Below the pieces are notes generated by a model. It made no database searches and was not told where the DNA came from. It saw nothing but the letters and a program-made list of their open reading frames with translations. A DNA stretch of 5,486 bases from Marinosulfonomonas sp. (lineage in GTDB: Bacteria > Pseudomonadota > Alphaproteobacteria > Rhodobacterales > Rhodobacteraceae): positions 1-5,486 of the forward strand of contig JALSJL010000068.1 in the NCBI GenBank assembly GCA_026989405.1, in the 5' to 3' direction. Of this stretch, positions 1 to 5,486 are shown piece after piece. The position numbers and the translations under genes are program-made. Within the stretch, counting starts at the first letter, position 1, and the number at the start of each line of letters is the position of its first letter.

Positions 1-540
1 TTTCGCGAATGCGAGGCCGAGATCACCGGCGACGCCCTGTTCCCGATCCGCGCGCTTTTCGCGGTGCGCGATGTGGACGAAGGCCCGGTTTGCGCCGATG
101 GCCCGCTGCGGGTGGGCTGCGCGCGGGTCAGCCACGGCCACGGGCTGGGGATCGCCTTCGATGAATTTCCCTGCCTCGGCTACCGGCTGGAAGCGGGCGG
201 GCGGGCGCTGGCGATCAGCGGCGATACGGTGGCGTGCAACGGGCTCGACCGGCTGGCGGCGGGGGCCGACACGCTGGTCGCCTGCTGCTATCTGGCGCGC
301 GCCGAGGAAACCGGTTTCGAACGCGATGTGATCTCGCGCCATGTGATCCTGAATTCCGCCGCCGTGGGCAAGGTGGCCGCGCGTGCCGGGGTCCGGCGGC
401 TGGTCCTGACTCATCTGCGCCGGAAATCACCCGCCTTGCTGGAAAGCGTGGCCGCAGATGTGGCCGCCGATTTCAACCGCGAAGTGGTGCTGGCCGTGGA
501 CGGGCTGGAGCTGCCGCTGTTCGGCGAGGGCCGGCCATGA
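1..540 (+). CDS. MBL-fold metallohydrolase, C-terminal part (5' end outside window)
   Basis: The frame is open from base 1, so the gene starts upstream and only about 179 codons are seen. The visible part matches the C-terminal half of the ribonuclease Z/ElaC-like branch of the metallo-beta-lactamase fold. A GYRLEAGGRALAISGDT block gives the bridging metal-ligand Asp (codon 223-225). It is followed by a GLDRLAAGADTLVACC stretch, then A(R)AGVRRLVLTHLR with the late metal-ligand His (codon 412-414). The N-terminal HxHxDH motif would lie before the window, so catalytic competence cannot be judged. The position where many relatives carry an acidic residue after the GAD-LV segment reads ACCYLA here. 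Family knowledge supports a zinc-dependent hydrolase; substrate is unknown, and RNA processing should not be assumed. The stop overlaps the next gene's start (ATGA), implying translational coupling. The family call is good and the specific function is open. Confidence 0.85.
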   Translation, partial: FRECEAEITGDALFPIRALFAVRDVDEGPVCADGPLRVGCARVSHGHGLGIAFDEFPCLGYRLEAGGRALAISGDTVACNGLDRLAAGADTLVACCYLARAEETGFERDVISRHVILNSAAVGKVAARAGVRRLVLTHLRRKSPALLESVAADVAADFNREVVLAVDGLELPLFGEGRP

Positions 541-1115
541 CCACCATCGGTATCCTGATCTTCGAGCAGGCGGACGAGCTGGATTTCACCGTTCCTTACG
601 AATCGCTGCGCATCGCCGCACAGCGCTGCCGCGATCTGCGCGTGGTGCTGGTGGCGCCGCAAAAGCGCCCGCTGGTGATGGAAATGGGCATGACCGTCAC
701 CCCGCAGCATGATTTCGCCGATGCGCCGCCGCTCGATGTGGTGATCGTGCCCGGCGGCACCGGCGCGCGGCTGGAACTGGACCGACCCGAGACCGTGGAT
801 TGGCTGAAGGCCCGGGCGCGCGATTGCCGCTACCTGTGCAGCGTGTGCACCGGGGCGCTCTTGCTGGCGGGATGCGGGCTGGCCGACGGTAGTCGGTTGA
901 CCACGCATCACGATTTTCTCGAGGAACTCGGCACGCGCCACCCGGAATGCCGCGTCGTCGCCGGGCAGCGCGTGGTGCAGGACGGGCCGCTGGTGAGCGC
1001 GGGCGGGATCGTTTCGGGCTTTGATCTGGCGCTCTGGCTGGTGCGCCGCTTGTGTCCCGAAGGGACCGAGGCGCATCTGCGCAACTATCTGGCTCTGGAC
1101 CTGCCATCAGTATAA
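537..1115 (+). CDS. DJ-1/PfpI family protein (isonitrile hydratase-like)
   Basis: This 192-residue protein has the class I glutamine amidotransferase-like fold of the DJ-1/ThiJ/PfpI family. It opens with a beta strand, TIGILIFE, then ELDFTVPYE around residue 16, where isonitrile hydratases and related proteins have an LD-x-x-GP segment. A VVIVPGGTGA strand-turn follows at about 68-77. The nucleophile elbow is SVCTGALLLA, with Cys104 as the expected reactive residue. The C-terminal GGIVSGFDLALWLVRRL is typical of the subgroup also found as the N-terminal domain of GlxA-type AraC regulators; no helix-turn-helix domain follows here, so it is a stand-alone protein of normal length. The ATG at 537 overlaps the upstream stop by ATGA, which fixes the start; the reading frame stays open upstream to 234, but that part shadows the first gene. 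Possible roles include isonitrile hydration or a glyoxalase/chaperone-type activity. Substrate cannot be read from the sequence. Confidence 0.88.
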   Translation: MTTIGILIFEQADELDFTVPYESLRIAAQRCRDLRVVLVAPQKRPLVMEMGMTVTPQHDFADAPPLDVVIVPGGTGARLELDRPETVDWLKARARDCRYLCSVCTGALLLAGCGLADGSRLTTHHDFLEELGTRHPECRVVAGQRVVQDGPLVSAGGIVSGFDLALWLVRRLCPEGTEAHLRNYLALDLPSV

Positions 1116-1138
1116 ACCTTCCCGCGCTGGAAGGTTTT
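1114..1138 (+). terminator. Probable rho-independent terminator after the DJ-1/PfpI gene
   Basis: AAACCTTCC (1114-1122) and GGAAGGTTT (1129-1137) form a perfect 9-bp stem with a 6-base loop (CGCGCT). The downstream arm runs into TTTT followed by GCTTG, so the U-tract is short and interrupted. The stem begins inside the TAA stop codon. It separates the MBL/PfpI unit from the riboswitch-controlled operon. Confidence 0.6.
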
Positions 1139-1140
1139 GC

Positions 1141-1170
1141 TTGTGACCATGCCAGTTTTGCGGTTAGCTA
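1141..1170 (+). promoter_or_regulatory. Possible promoter for the riboswitch operon
   Basis: The leader must be transcribed from between the hairpin ending near 1138 and the riboswitch starting near 1174. The best sigma70-like pair I can see is TTGTGA (1141-1146) and TTAGCT or TAGCTA (1164-1170), 17-18 bases apart. The -10 match is poor. The location is constrained by context more than by motif quality. Confidence 0.22.
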
Positions 1171-1173
1171 TGC

Positions 1174-1366
1174 GCCATCGGGTTCCTTTTCCGGCCGCGC
1201 CGGAGAGGGAGGAGACAGGGAACACGGAAGGGCCGACCCAAACAGGGGGCCTTGGCCGGACTGCCCACGCAACTGTCGGCGAAGAGCCGCGCCCCATCAT
1301 GCCACTGGAGCCATCCGGGAAGGCGGGGCCGGCATTGACGCGCCAAGTCAGGAGACCTGCCCGATC
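1174..1366 (+). promoter_or_regulatory. Cobalamin (B12) riboswitch
   Basis: The conserved cobalamin aptamer blocks occur in the right order. GGGTTCC (1180-1186) is followed by GGGAACACGG (1218-1227). CGCAACTGT (1268-1276) leads into a small CGGC/GCCG hairpin (1277-1289). CCACTGG (1302-1308) and GGGAAGGCG (1317-1325) follow, then the complete B12 box AGTCAGGAGACCTGCC (1346-1361). ATCGGG (1177-1182) can pair with CCCGAT (1360-1365) to close the outer stem. The total of about 190 bases is normal for the class. By family knowledge, adenosylcobalamin or a related cobalamin binds and lowers expression of the downstream genes. The next gene is a CbiM-like metal permease on the same strand, which fits B12-repressed cobalt or corrinoid uptake. 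The outer boundaries are approximate. Confidence 0.95.
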
Positions 1367-1376
1367 GAATGGAACC

Positions 1377-1422
1377 GCCCTGGCCCTGGCCGGGCAGAAA
1401 ACGCACGATGGGTGCAAGGGAG
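1377..1422 (+). promoter_or_regulatory. Likely riboswitch expression platform and RBS of the CbiM-like gene
   Basis: Just after the aptamer, GCCC-T-GGC (1377-1384) can fold onto GCCGGGC (1389-1395) as a short GC stem with one bulged base. No U-run follows, so it does not look like an intrinsic terminator. The ribosome binding site AAGGGAG (1416-1422) lies before the ATG at 1430. CCCT at 1378-1381 or 1384-1387 could pair with its AGGG. That would allow the Shine-Dalgarno to be hidden, consistent with translational control. The pairing is an inference from reading by eye. Confidence 0.4.
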
Positions 1423-1429
1423 AAAGATC

Positions 1430-2113
1430 ATGCATATCGAACCGGGCGTCGTTACCGGCGCCAAACTCGCCCTTGGATACGCAACCGGCGCGGGCAGCAT
1501 CGCGCTGGCCGGCAAGCTGGCGCTTGACGCGATCCGCAACAACGGGCTGGCCACTTTTGCCGGGCGCGCCGCGCTGGCCACGGGGCTGGTGTTTTCCTTT
1601 TTCGAGATCCTGCCGCATGTGCCGGTCGGGGTGTCCGAGGTTCACCTGATCCTGGGCTCGACCCTGTTTCTGACGCTGGGCGCCGGACCGGCGGCGGTGG
1701 GGCTGGCACTGGGGCTGCTGGTACAGGGACTGTTCTTCGCTCCCTTCGACCTGCCGCAATACGGCATGAATGTCACCACGCTGATCGGCGCGCTGGCTGC
1801 GCTTTCGCTGGTGGCGCGCCGCATCATCCCGGCGCGCACGGCCTATGTCGATCTGGCCTACGGGCAGGTGATGCGCATGTCGCTGGCCTTTCAGGCGGTG
1901 ACGGTCGGCTGGGTGGCCTTCTGGGTGCTCTGGGGGCAGGGCGTGTCGCTGGCAACGCTGGGCCATATCGCCACATTCGGCGCCGCCTATCTTTCGGTTG
2001 TCCTGATCGAGCCGCTGGTTGATCTGGCGGTGCTGGCCGTGGCCAAACGGTTGAAGAAAAACCCCGCACGGCACCTGTTCGTGCCACGCATGTTCGCGCC
2101 AGCGGTGGTCTGA
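1430..2113 (+). CDS. CbiM/NikM-like metal permease (ECF-type substrate-specific component)
   Basis: This 227-residue, strongly hydrophobic protein has about six or seven membrane segments. It begins MHIEPG. In CbiM/NikM proteins the free N-terminus and His2 bind Co(II) or Ni(II) inside the membrane, and this start preserves that. A second typical block is PVGVSEVHLILGSTLFLTLGAGPAAVGL (about 65-92), where His72 fits the family's conserved metal-ligand His in the S-x-x-HL-x-x-G segment and GP-A matches the following glycine-proline. The tail is a short basic cytoplasmic end (KRLKKNPARHLF). The ATG at 1430 has AAGGGAG upstream; the longer open frame from 1052 would run through the riboswitch and is rejected. 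Control by a B12 riboswitch favours cobalt over nickel. The usual partners CbiN, CbiQ and CbiO are not next to it, which is odd. The family is confident; metal and partner are inferred. Confidence 0.88.
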   Translation: MHIEPGVVTGAKLALGYATGAGSIALAGKLALDAIRNNGLATFAGRAALATGLVFSFFEILPHVPVGVSEVHLILGSTLFLTLGAGPAAVGLALGLLVQGLFFAPFDLPQYGMNVTTLIGALAALSLVARRIIPARTAYVDLAYGQVMRMSLAFQAVTVGWVAFWVLWGQGVSLATLGHIATFGAAYLSVVLIEPLVDLAVLAVAKRLKKNPARHLFVPRMFAPAVV

Positions 2114-2122
2114 GCCGAAAAC

Positions 2123-2127
2123 GGGGG
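2123..2127 (+). promoter_or_regulatory. Ribosome binding site supporting the GTG start at 2134
   Basis: GGGGG lies six bases before GTG 2134, ten bases after the stop of the CbiM-like gene. The later in-frame candidates, GTG 2230 and ATG 2257, have no comparable purine-rich sequence. This favours 2134 as the start of the DUF2946-like gene, though not decisively. Confidence 0.4.
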
Positions 2128-2133
2128 CAGATC

Positions 2134-2622
2134 GTGTTCTTGCACGCAAACAGGTTGAAACAGGGCGCGGCTGCCGGCCGGGTTCTGCCTGTGCGTGGTC
2201 GCGCTGCCCCCATCCGCAGACCCGCCGCAGTGAAACGGCGCCGTGCCGGCGCGCTGATGCTGCTGCCGACTCTGCTGTGGGTTTTCACCCAGTTGGTGAT
2301 GAGCGGCCTTGTCCTGCAGCCCACGGTCGCGCTCGCCGATGGGCTGCACACGATCACCATCTGTTCGGGCACCGAACTGACCACGATCACCGTCGATGCC
2401 GACGGCAATCCGGTCAAGGACCTTCCGGCAAAAAAGGTTTCCTGCCCCTGGTGCGCACAATTCGCCGGAACCGGCCCGATCCCTGCGCCTGATCTGGCGC
2501 TGCTTGCGGCGCCCTGCACCACGGCCCGGCGCCTTGCGGTGGTCGAGGCGCATCAAGCCGCCACCGGCCTTTCCCACAGCCCCTACGCCAGCCGCGCGCC
2601 ACCCCTTTCGACAAGCCTCTGA
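2134..2622 (+). CDS. DUF2946-like exported small cysteine protein
   Basis: The 162-residue protein has an Arg-rich start, then a hydrophobic segment (about 41-64) after KRRRAGA and a likely cleavage site after ALA (residues 66-68) before DGLHTITIC. The mature part is short and carries Cys77 (ICSG), the pair Cys104/Cys107 (SCPWC) and Cys128. The order of secretion segment, IC-S-G, a variable stretch and a C-P-x-C motif is that of DUF2946 proteins, which have no established function and are frequently found beside metal-transport genes (from memory). Here the protein sits 20 bases after the CbiM-like gene and 67 bases before the binding-protein gene, so it is probably co-transcribed with both. 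A periplasmic metal-binding or redox role is an inference. The basic first 32 residues may be untranslated; starts at GTG 2230 or ATG 2257 would leave a neater signal peptide. Confidence 0.72.
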   Translation: MFLHANRLKQGAAAGRVLPVRGRAAPIRRPAAVKRRRAGALMLLPTLLWVFTQLVMSGLVLQPTVALADGLHTITICSGTELTTITVDADGNPVKDLPAKKVSCPWCAQFAGTGPIPAPDLALLAAPCTTARRLAVVEAHQAATGLSHSPYASRAPPLSTSL

Positions 2623-2689
2623 TCCTCTGACCCCGGTCGCACATGGCTGCGCACCGGGCAACCTGATCTGCTTGTTGAAAGGAAAACAT

Positions 2690-3811
2690 ATGAAACGCAG
2701 AACATTTCTGGGCACCGCCGCGGCGGCTGCCTCGGCCAGCCTTTTCACCCCGGCCCTGGCCGCAACCACCAAGACCGTCACCGATGTGCTGGGCCGCAAG
2801 GTCGAGGTGCCGGCAGACCCGCAACGGGTGCTGCTGGGCTTTTACTTCGAGGATTTCTGGGCCATCGGCGGGCGCCAGGCCTATGACCGGGTGGTGGCCA
2901 TTTCGCGCACCGCCTGGGAGGGTTGGCGCAATTCGCAATGGCAACGCTACGCGGCGGTGGAGCCGCGCCTGAACGATCTGGTCGATGTGGGCGAGATTTC
3001 CGAGGGCAGTTTTTCGGTGGAAACGGCAGTGGCCGCGCGCCCGGATGTGGCGATCATTGCCGCCTGGCAGTTCAACGGCCTGGGAGATCAGGGCGTGGCC
3101 AAGCTGGAGGCCGCCGGCATCCCGGTGGTCGTGGCCGATTACAACGCCCAGACGGTGGAAAAGCACATGGCCTCGACGCACCTGATCGGCGAGGTTCTGG
3201 GCGGCGACGCCGAGGCGCGCGGGCATGAGCTGGCGCACCCTTATGGCGATGCCGTCGAGGATGTGCAAACGCGGGTGGCCGCTGCGCAGGCAGGGGGTGC
3301 CATTGCCCCCAAGGTCTATGTGGAGCTGGGCAACAAGGGCCCGGACGAATATGGCAATTCCTATGGCAAGGGCATGTGGGCCGGGGTGGTCGAGACTGCC
3401 GGCGGCAACAATATCGCTGCCGGCCAGATCGGCTCTTACGCGCCGCTGAGCCCGGAATACGTGATTGCCTCCAACCCGGATCTGATCCTGCTGGCGGGGT
3501 CTGACTGGGTCGGTCTACCCAAGGCGGTGGTCATGGGTTTCGGGCAGGACCCGGCGGTCACGCGCGAACGCATGCGTGCCTATACCGAGCGCCCCGGCTG
3601 GAGCGGTCTGAACGCGGTGAAGAACGGAGAATTGCACGCTGTCTATCATGGCGGCACGCGCACGCTCTATGATTTCACTTATCTGCAATATATCGCCAAA
3701 CAGCTCTACCCGGCGGCTTTCGAGGATGTCGACCCGCTGGCCAATCTGCGCGCGTATTACCAGACGTGGTTGCCGATCGAGGCCGAGGGCACCTTCATGC
3801 TGAAGCTCTGA
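2690..3811 (+). CDS. Periplasmic substrate-binding protein of a BtuF/FepB-type ABC importer, Tat-exported
   Basis: This 373-residue protein begins MKRRTFLGTAAAAASASLFTPALA, a twin-arginine (RR-x-FL) signal with a probable cut after ALA (22-24); there is no lipobox Cys. The mature protein opens with KTVTDVLGRKVEVPADPQRVLLG, the standard first strand of class III binding proteins for siderophores, haem and cobalamin. VAARPDVAIIA (about 114-124) and YVIASNPDLILLAG (257-270) are the usual paired 'pe.i.a..PDlil' segments of the two lobes. The ATG at 2690 has GAAAGGA upstream; the frame open to 2396 shadows the previous gene. It is longer than BtuF (roughly 270 residues), mostly through its C-terminal half. 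The permease and ATPase genes follow directly, so it feeds that importer. The B12 riboswitch upstream points to cobalamin, another corrinoid or a cobalt chelate; an iron or nickel chelate remains possible. Confidence 0.9.
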   Translation: MKRRTFLGTAAAAASASLFTPALAATTKTVTDVLGRKVEVPADPQRVLLGFYFEDFWAIGGRQAYDRVVAISRTAWEGWRNSQWQRYAAVEPRLNDLVDVGEISEGSFSVETAVAARPDVAIIAAWQFNGLGDQGVAKLEAAGIPVVVADYNAQTVEKHMASTHLIGEVLGGDAEARGHELAHPYGDAVEDVQTRVAAAQAGGAIAPKVYVELGNKGPDEYGNSYGKGMWAGVVETAGGNNIAAGQIGSYAPLSPEYVIASNPDLILLAGSDWVGLPKAVVMGFGQDPAVTRERMRAYTERPGWSGLNAVKNGELHAVYHGGTRTLYDFTYLQYIAKQLYPAAFEDVDPLANLRAYYQTWLPIEAEGTFMLKL

Positions 3812-3820
3812 CAATGCCCC

Positions 3821-3849
3821 GCCGGACAGCCCTCATGCGGCTGTCCGGC
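3821..3849 (+). repeat. Perfect intergenic inverted repeat (hairpin) between binding-protein and permease genes
   Basis: GCCGGACAGCC (3821-3831) and GGCTGTCCGGC (3839-3849) are exact reverse complements around a 7-base loop (CTCATGC). The hairpin starts nine bases after the TGA of the binding-protein gene and ends before the permease RBS. ACATTTCG follows with no U-run, so full termination is unlikely. Such hairpins often protect the upstream message or cause partial termination, giving excess binding protein over membrane components. That role is inferred. Confidence 0.75.
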
Positions 3850-3874
3850 ACATTTCGACACAAGGGAATTTCAC

Positions 3875-4924
3875 ATGACGATGCAGACAATTTCCGGCGC
3901 TGATACCTATGGCGCGTTGATGACGCGCCGCCTGCTCTGGCTGGTGCTGGCATTGGCGGCGGTGTTGGCCGTGGCGCTGGGGGACATCCTGACCGGTCCT
4001 GCCTTTCTGAATGTCGGGGAGGTGGTGCGCGCCTTGTTCAGCCCCTCGGGCGCCGATCCCATGGTGCGCGCGGTGGTGCATGCCATTCGGCTGCCGATGA
4101 CGACCATGGCTCTGATCGTCGGGGCCTCGCTGGGGCTCGCCGGGGCGGGGATGCAGACCATTCTGGGCAACCCGTTGGCCAGCCCCTATACGCTGGGGTT
4201 TTCTGCCGCGGCCGGATTTGGTGCGGCGGCGACCATTCTGTTTGGCTTCACCCTGCCGCTGATCCCACAACTGACGGTGCCGGCGATGGCCTTTCTGGCG
4301 GCCGGGGTGGCCTGTGCCCTGGTCTACGGGCTGGCGCATTTGCGGGGGGCCAGTTCCGAGGTCATGATCCTGGCCGGCATCGCCACGCTGTTTCTGTTCC
4401 AGTCGATGCAGTCGCTCTTGCAATATATGGCCGCGCCCGAAGTGCTTCAGGAAATCGTCTTCTGGCTGTTCGGCAGCCTGCTCAAGGCGACCTGGTTTTC
4501 GGTGGCGGTCTCGGGCGCGGTGCTGGTGCTGGGGGCGGGGCTGCTGGCGCGCGATGCCTGGCGGCTGACGGCGCTGCGCCTGGGGGATGCGCGGGCGCAA
4601 AGCCTGGGCGTCAATGTCAAGGCATTACGCCTGCGCGGCTTTGGCACCGTATCACTGCTGACGGCGGGGGCGGTAGCGTTTGTCGGCACCATCGGCTTTG
4701 TCGGGCTGGTGGCGCCGCATCTGGCGCGCATGCTGGTGGGCGAGGACCAGCGCATTTTTCTGCCGATGTCGGCGCTGATGGGGGCGCTGGTGATGTGCGG
4801 CGCCTCGATCGCCTCCAAGCTGATTTCACCCGGTGCGGTGGTGCCGATCGGCATCGTCACCGCGCTGATCGGCGTGCCGTTTCTGTTTGCGCTGATCCTG
4901 ACGCGCCGCGCGCGGCACTGGTGA
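3875..4924 (+). CDS. FecCD-family ABC importer permease (BtuC-like)
   Basis: The protein has 349 residues, normal for the FecCD/BtuC family, and about ten hydrophobic segments. Family blocks run in order: VRAVVHAIRLPM (64-75), GASLGLAGAGMQTILGNPLASPYTLGFSAAAGFGA (83-117), a GS-L-ATW segment (200-207), the LGDARAQSLGVNV stretch (237-248), GFVGLVAPHLARMLVGEDQRIFLPMSALMGA (274-304) and VPIGIVTALIGVPF (323-336). The APH-ARMLVGEDQR portion is near the region that contacts the ATPase in BtuC-type transporters. The segment before the last block reads CGASIASKLISPGAVVPIG, unlike the aDt-AR-i-P-e-PvG of many siderophore permeases, so this belongs to a less usual branch. The start at 3875 is supported by AAGGGA (3862-3867). 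It works as a homodimer in the inner membrane with the neighbouring binding protein and ATPase. Cargo is inferred only from the riboswitch. Confidence 0.92.
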   Translation: MTMQTISGADTYGALMTRRLLWLVLALAAVLAVALGDILTGPAFLNVGEVVRALFSPSGADPMVRAVVHAIRLPMTTMALIVGASLGLAGAGMQTILGNPLASPYTLGFSAAAGFGAAATILFGFTLPLIPQLTVPAMAFLAAGVACALVYGLAHLRGASSEVMILAGIATLFLFQSMQSLLQYMAAPEVLQEIVFWLFGSLLKATWFSVAVSGAVLVLGAGLLARDAWRLTALRLGDARAQSLGVNVKALRLRGFGTVSLLTAGAVAFVGTIGFVGLVAPHLARMLVGEDQRIFLPMSALMGALVMCGASIASKLISPGAVVPIGIVTALIGVPFLFALILTRRARHW

Positions 4925-4935
4925 GAGCGATGGAA

Positions 4936-4940
4936 AAGGA
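4936..4940 (+). promoter_or_regulatory. Ribosome binding site fixing the ATPase start at 4948
   Basis: AAGGA sits seven bases before ATG 4948. An alternative in-frame ATG at 4930 would add six residues (MEKEPP), but the Shine-Dalgarno would then fall inside the coding region and only a weak GAGAG lies before it. Translation starting MLEIRSLSV also matches the usual beginning of this ATPase family. Confidence 0.65.
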
Positions 4941-4947
4941 ACCTCCG

Positions 4948-5486
4948 ATGCTGGAAATCCGGAGCCTGAGCGTTGCCCGCGACGGCAAGCCGATCCTTGA
5001 CGATCTGTCGCTGTCCTTGCGTGCCGGTGAACTGACGGCGCTGCTGGGCCCCAACGGTTGCGGCAAGACCACCCTGTTGCAGGCGCTGGCGGGGATATTG
5101 CCCGCGCGCGGCAGGCTGCGCCTTGATGGTGTGGCCCTGCCCTGGGGGCGGGCGCAGCGGCAGTTGTTTTCCTATATGCCGCAGGATGGTGGCGCGGTTT
5201 CGGCGCTGAGCGTGATCGAGGTGGTGCTCTTGGGGCGGCTTTCGTCGCTGGGAATGCGGGTGCCGCGCCCGCTTCTGGATGAGGCCGCCGCGATGCTGGA
5301 CAACTTTGGCCTGATACCGCTGGCCGCGCGCAGCCTTGGGGCGCTTAGCGGCGGGCAGCGCCAGATGGTGTTTCTGGCGCAGGCGCTGTTTGCCAAACCG
5401 AAGGTGTTGCTGCTGGACGAGCCGACCTCGGCGCTGGACCTGCGTCACCAGCTGATCGTGCTGGAGCATGTGCGCCGCCTCGCGCG
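4948..5486 (+). CDS. ABC importer ATPase (FepC/BtuD-like), 3' end outside window
   Basis: The frame runs off the window edge, leaving 179 complete codons of a protein that is normally about 250-270 residues. Nearly all nucleotide-binding motifs are present: Walker A GPNGCGKTT (34-42), Q-loop Gln79 in YMPQD, signature LSGGQ (133-137), Walker B VLLLDEP (153-159) and D-loop SALD (161-164). The H-loop His would lie past the window. The strand before Walker A reads LSVARDGKPILDDLSL and lacks the usual aromatic A-loop residue, a minor deviation. Similarity of pattern is to the FepC/BtuD/HmuV group that energises FecCD permeases. It lies 23 bases after the permease gene and is clearly the third part of the same importer, hydrolysing ATP on the cytoplasmic face. 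There is no sign of frameshift in the visible portion. Confidence 0.93.
   Translation, partial: MLEIRSLSVARDGKPILDDLSLSLRAGELTALLGPNGCGKTTLLQALAGILPARGRLRLDGVALPWGRAQRQLFSYMPQDGGAVSALSVIEVVLLGRLSSLGMRVPRPLLDEAAAMLDNFGLIPLAARSLGALSGGQRQMVFLAQALFAKPKVLLLDEPTSALDLRHQLIVLEHVRRLA

Noticed and set aside
1052..1429. N-terminal extension of the CbiM-like frame (would give 353 residues)
   Set aside because: It runs through the end of the DJ-1/PfpI gene and the whole riboswitch, and would destroy the MHI start that forms the family's metal site.
1085..2149. Long minus-strand open frame (354 residues)
   Set aside because: It is the antisense shadow of the riboswitch and CbiM-like gene, rich in Gln, Arg and His as expected from GC-rich reverse frames, with no recognisable domain.
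2396..2689. N-terminal extension of the binding-protein frame
   Set aside because: It overlaps the DUF2946-like gene in another frame. The Tat signal and RBS clearly place the start at 2690.
3821..3860. Full rho-independent terminator after the binding-protein gene
   Set aside because: The stem is perfect but ACATTTCGAC follows, with no U-run, and the next gene of the same transporter begins right after it.
3833..4600. Minus-strand open frame of 255 residues
   Set aside because: It is a Gln/His/Arg-rich shadow opposite the FecCD permease, with no domain or signal.
4447..5469. Long minus-strand open frame (340 residues)
   Set aside because: It is antisense to the permease and ATPase genes, whose family motifs are unambiguous. 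Its composition is typical of a shadow frame.
1..5486. tRNA, rRNA, CRISPR array, insertion sequence or attachment site
   Set aside because: I saw no direct-repeat array, transposase, terminal inverted repeats or tRNA-like cloverleaf on either strand when reading by eye.

Overview
This is a GC-rich window with six genes, all on the + strand. The dense packing, GC-rich codon use and protein style suggest an alphaproteobacterium, probably of the Rhodobacterales. That placement is an impression from sequence style; no search was run.

Region 1 (1-1138) is the tail of an upstream transcription unit. It holds the C-terminal part of an MBL-fold metallohydrolase that enters from outside the window. 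This overlaps, by an ATGA junction, a DJ-1/PfpI-type gene with a visible cysteine nucleophile. A 9-bp hairpin starting at the stop codon of the second gene probably ends the unit.

Region 2 (1139-1429) is a non-coding leader. It carries a well conserved cobalamin (B12) riboswitch, with B12 box AGTCAGGAGACCTGCC, CGCAACTGT, CCACTGG and GGGAAGGCG elements. A GC hairpin without a U-run follows, then a ribosome binding site, which suggests control at translation initiation.

Region 3 (1430-5486) is the riboswitch-headed operon. In order it encodes a CbiM/NikM-like metal permease, a small exported DUF2946-like cysteine protein, a Tat-exported class III substrate-binding protein, a FecCD-family permease, and the start of an ABC ATPase cut by the window edge. 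A perfect 11-bp inverted repeat lies between the binding-protein and permease genes.

Taken together, the operon looks like a B12-repressed uptake locus that joins two import types: a CbiM-like cobalt permease and a complete BtuF/BtuC/BtuD-like (or metallophore-type) ABC importer, with a periplasmic Cys protein between them. The cargo could be cobalamin or another corrinoid, or a chelated cobalt complex. The sequence does not decide between these. The mixed layout is the most interesting thing in the window.
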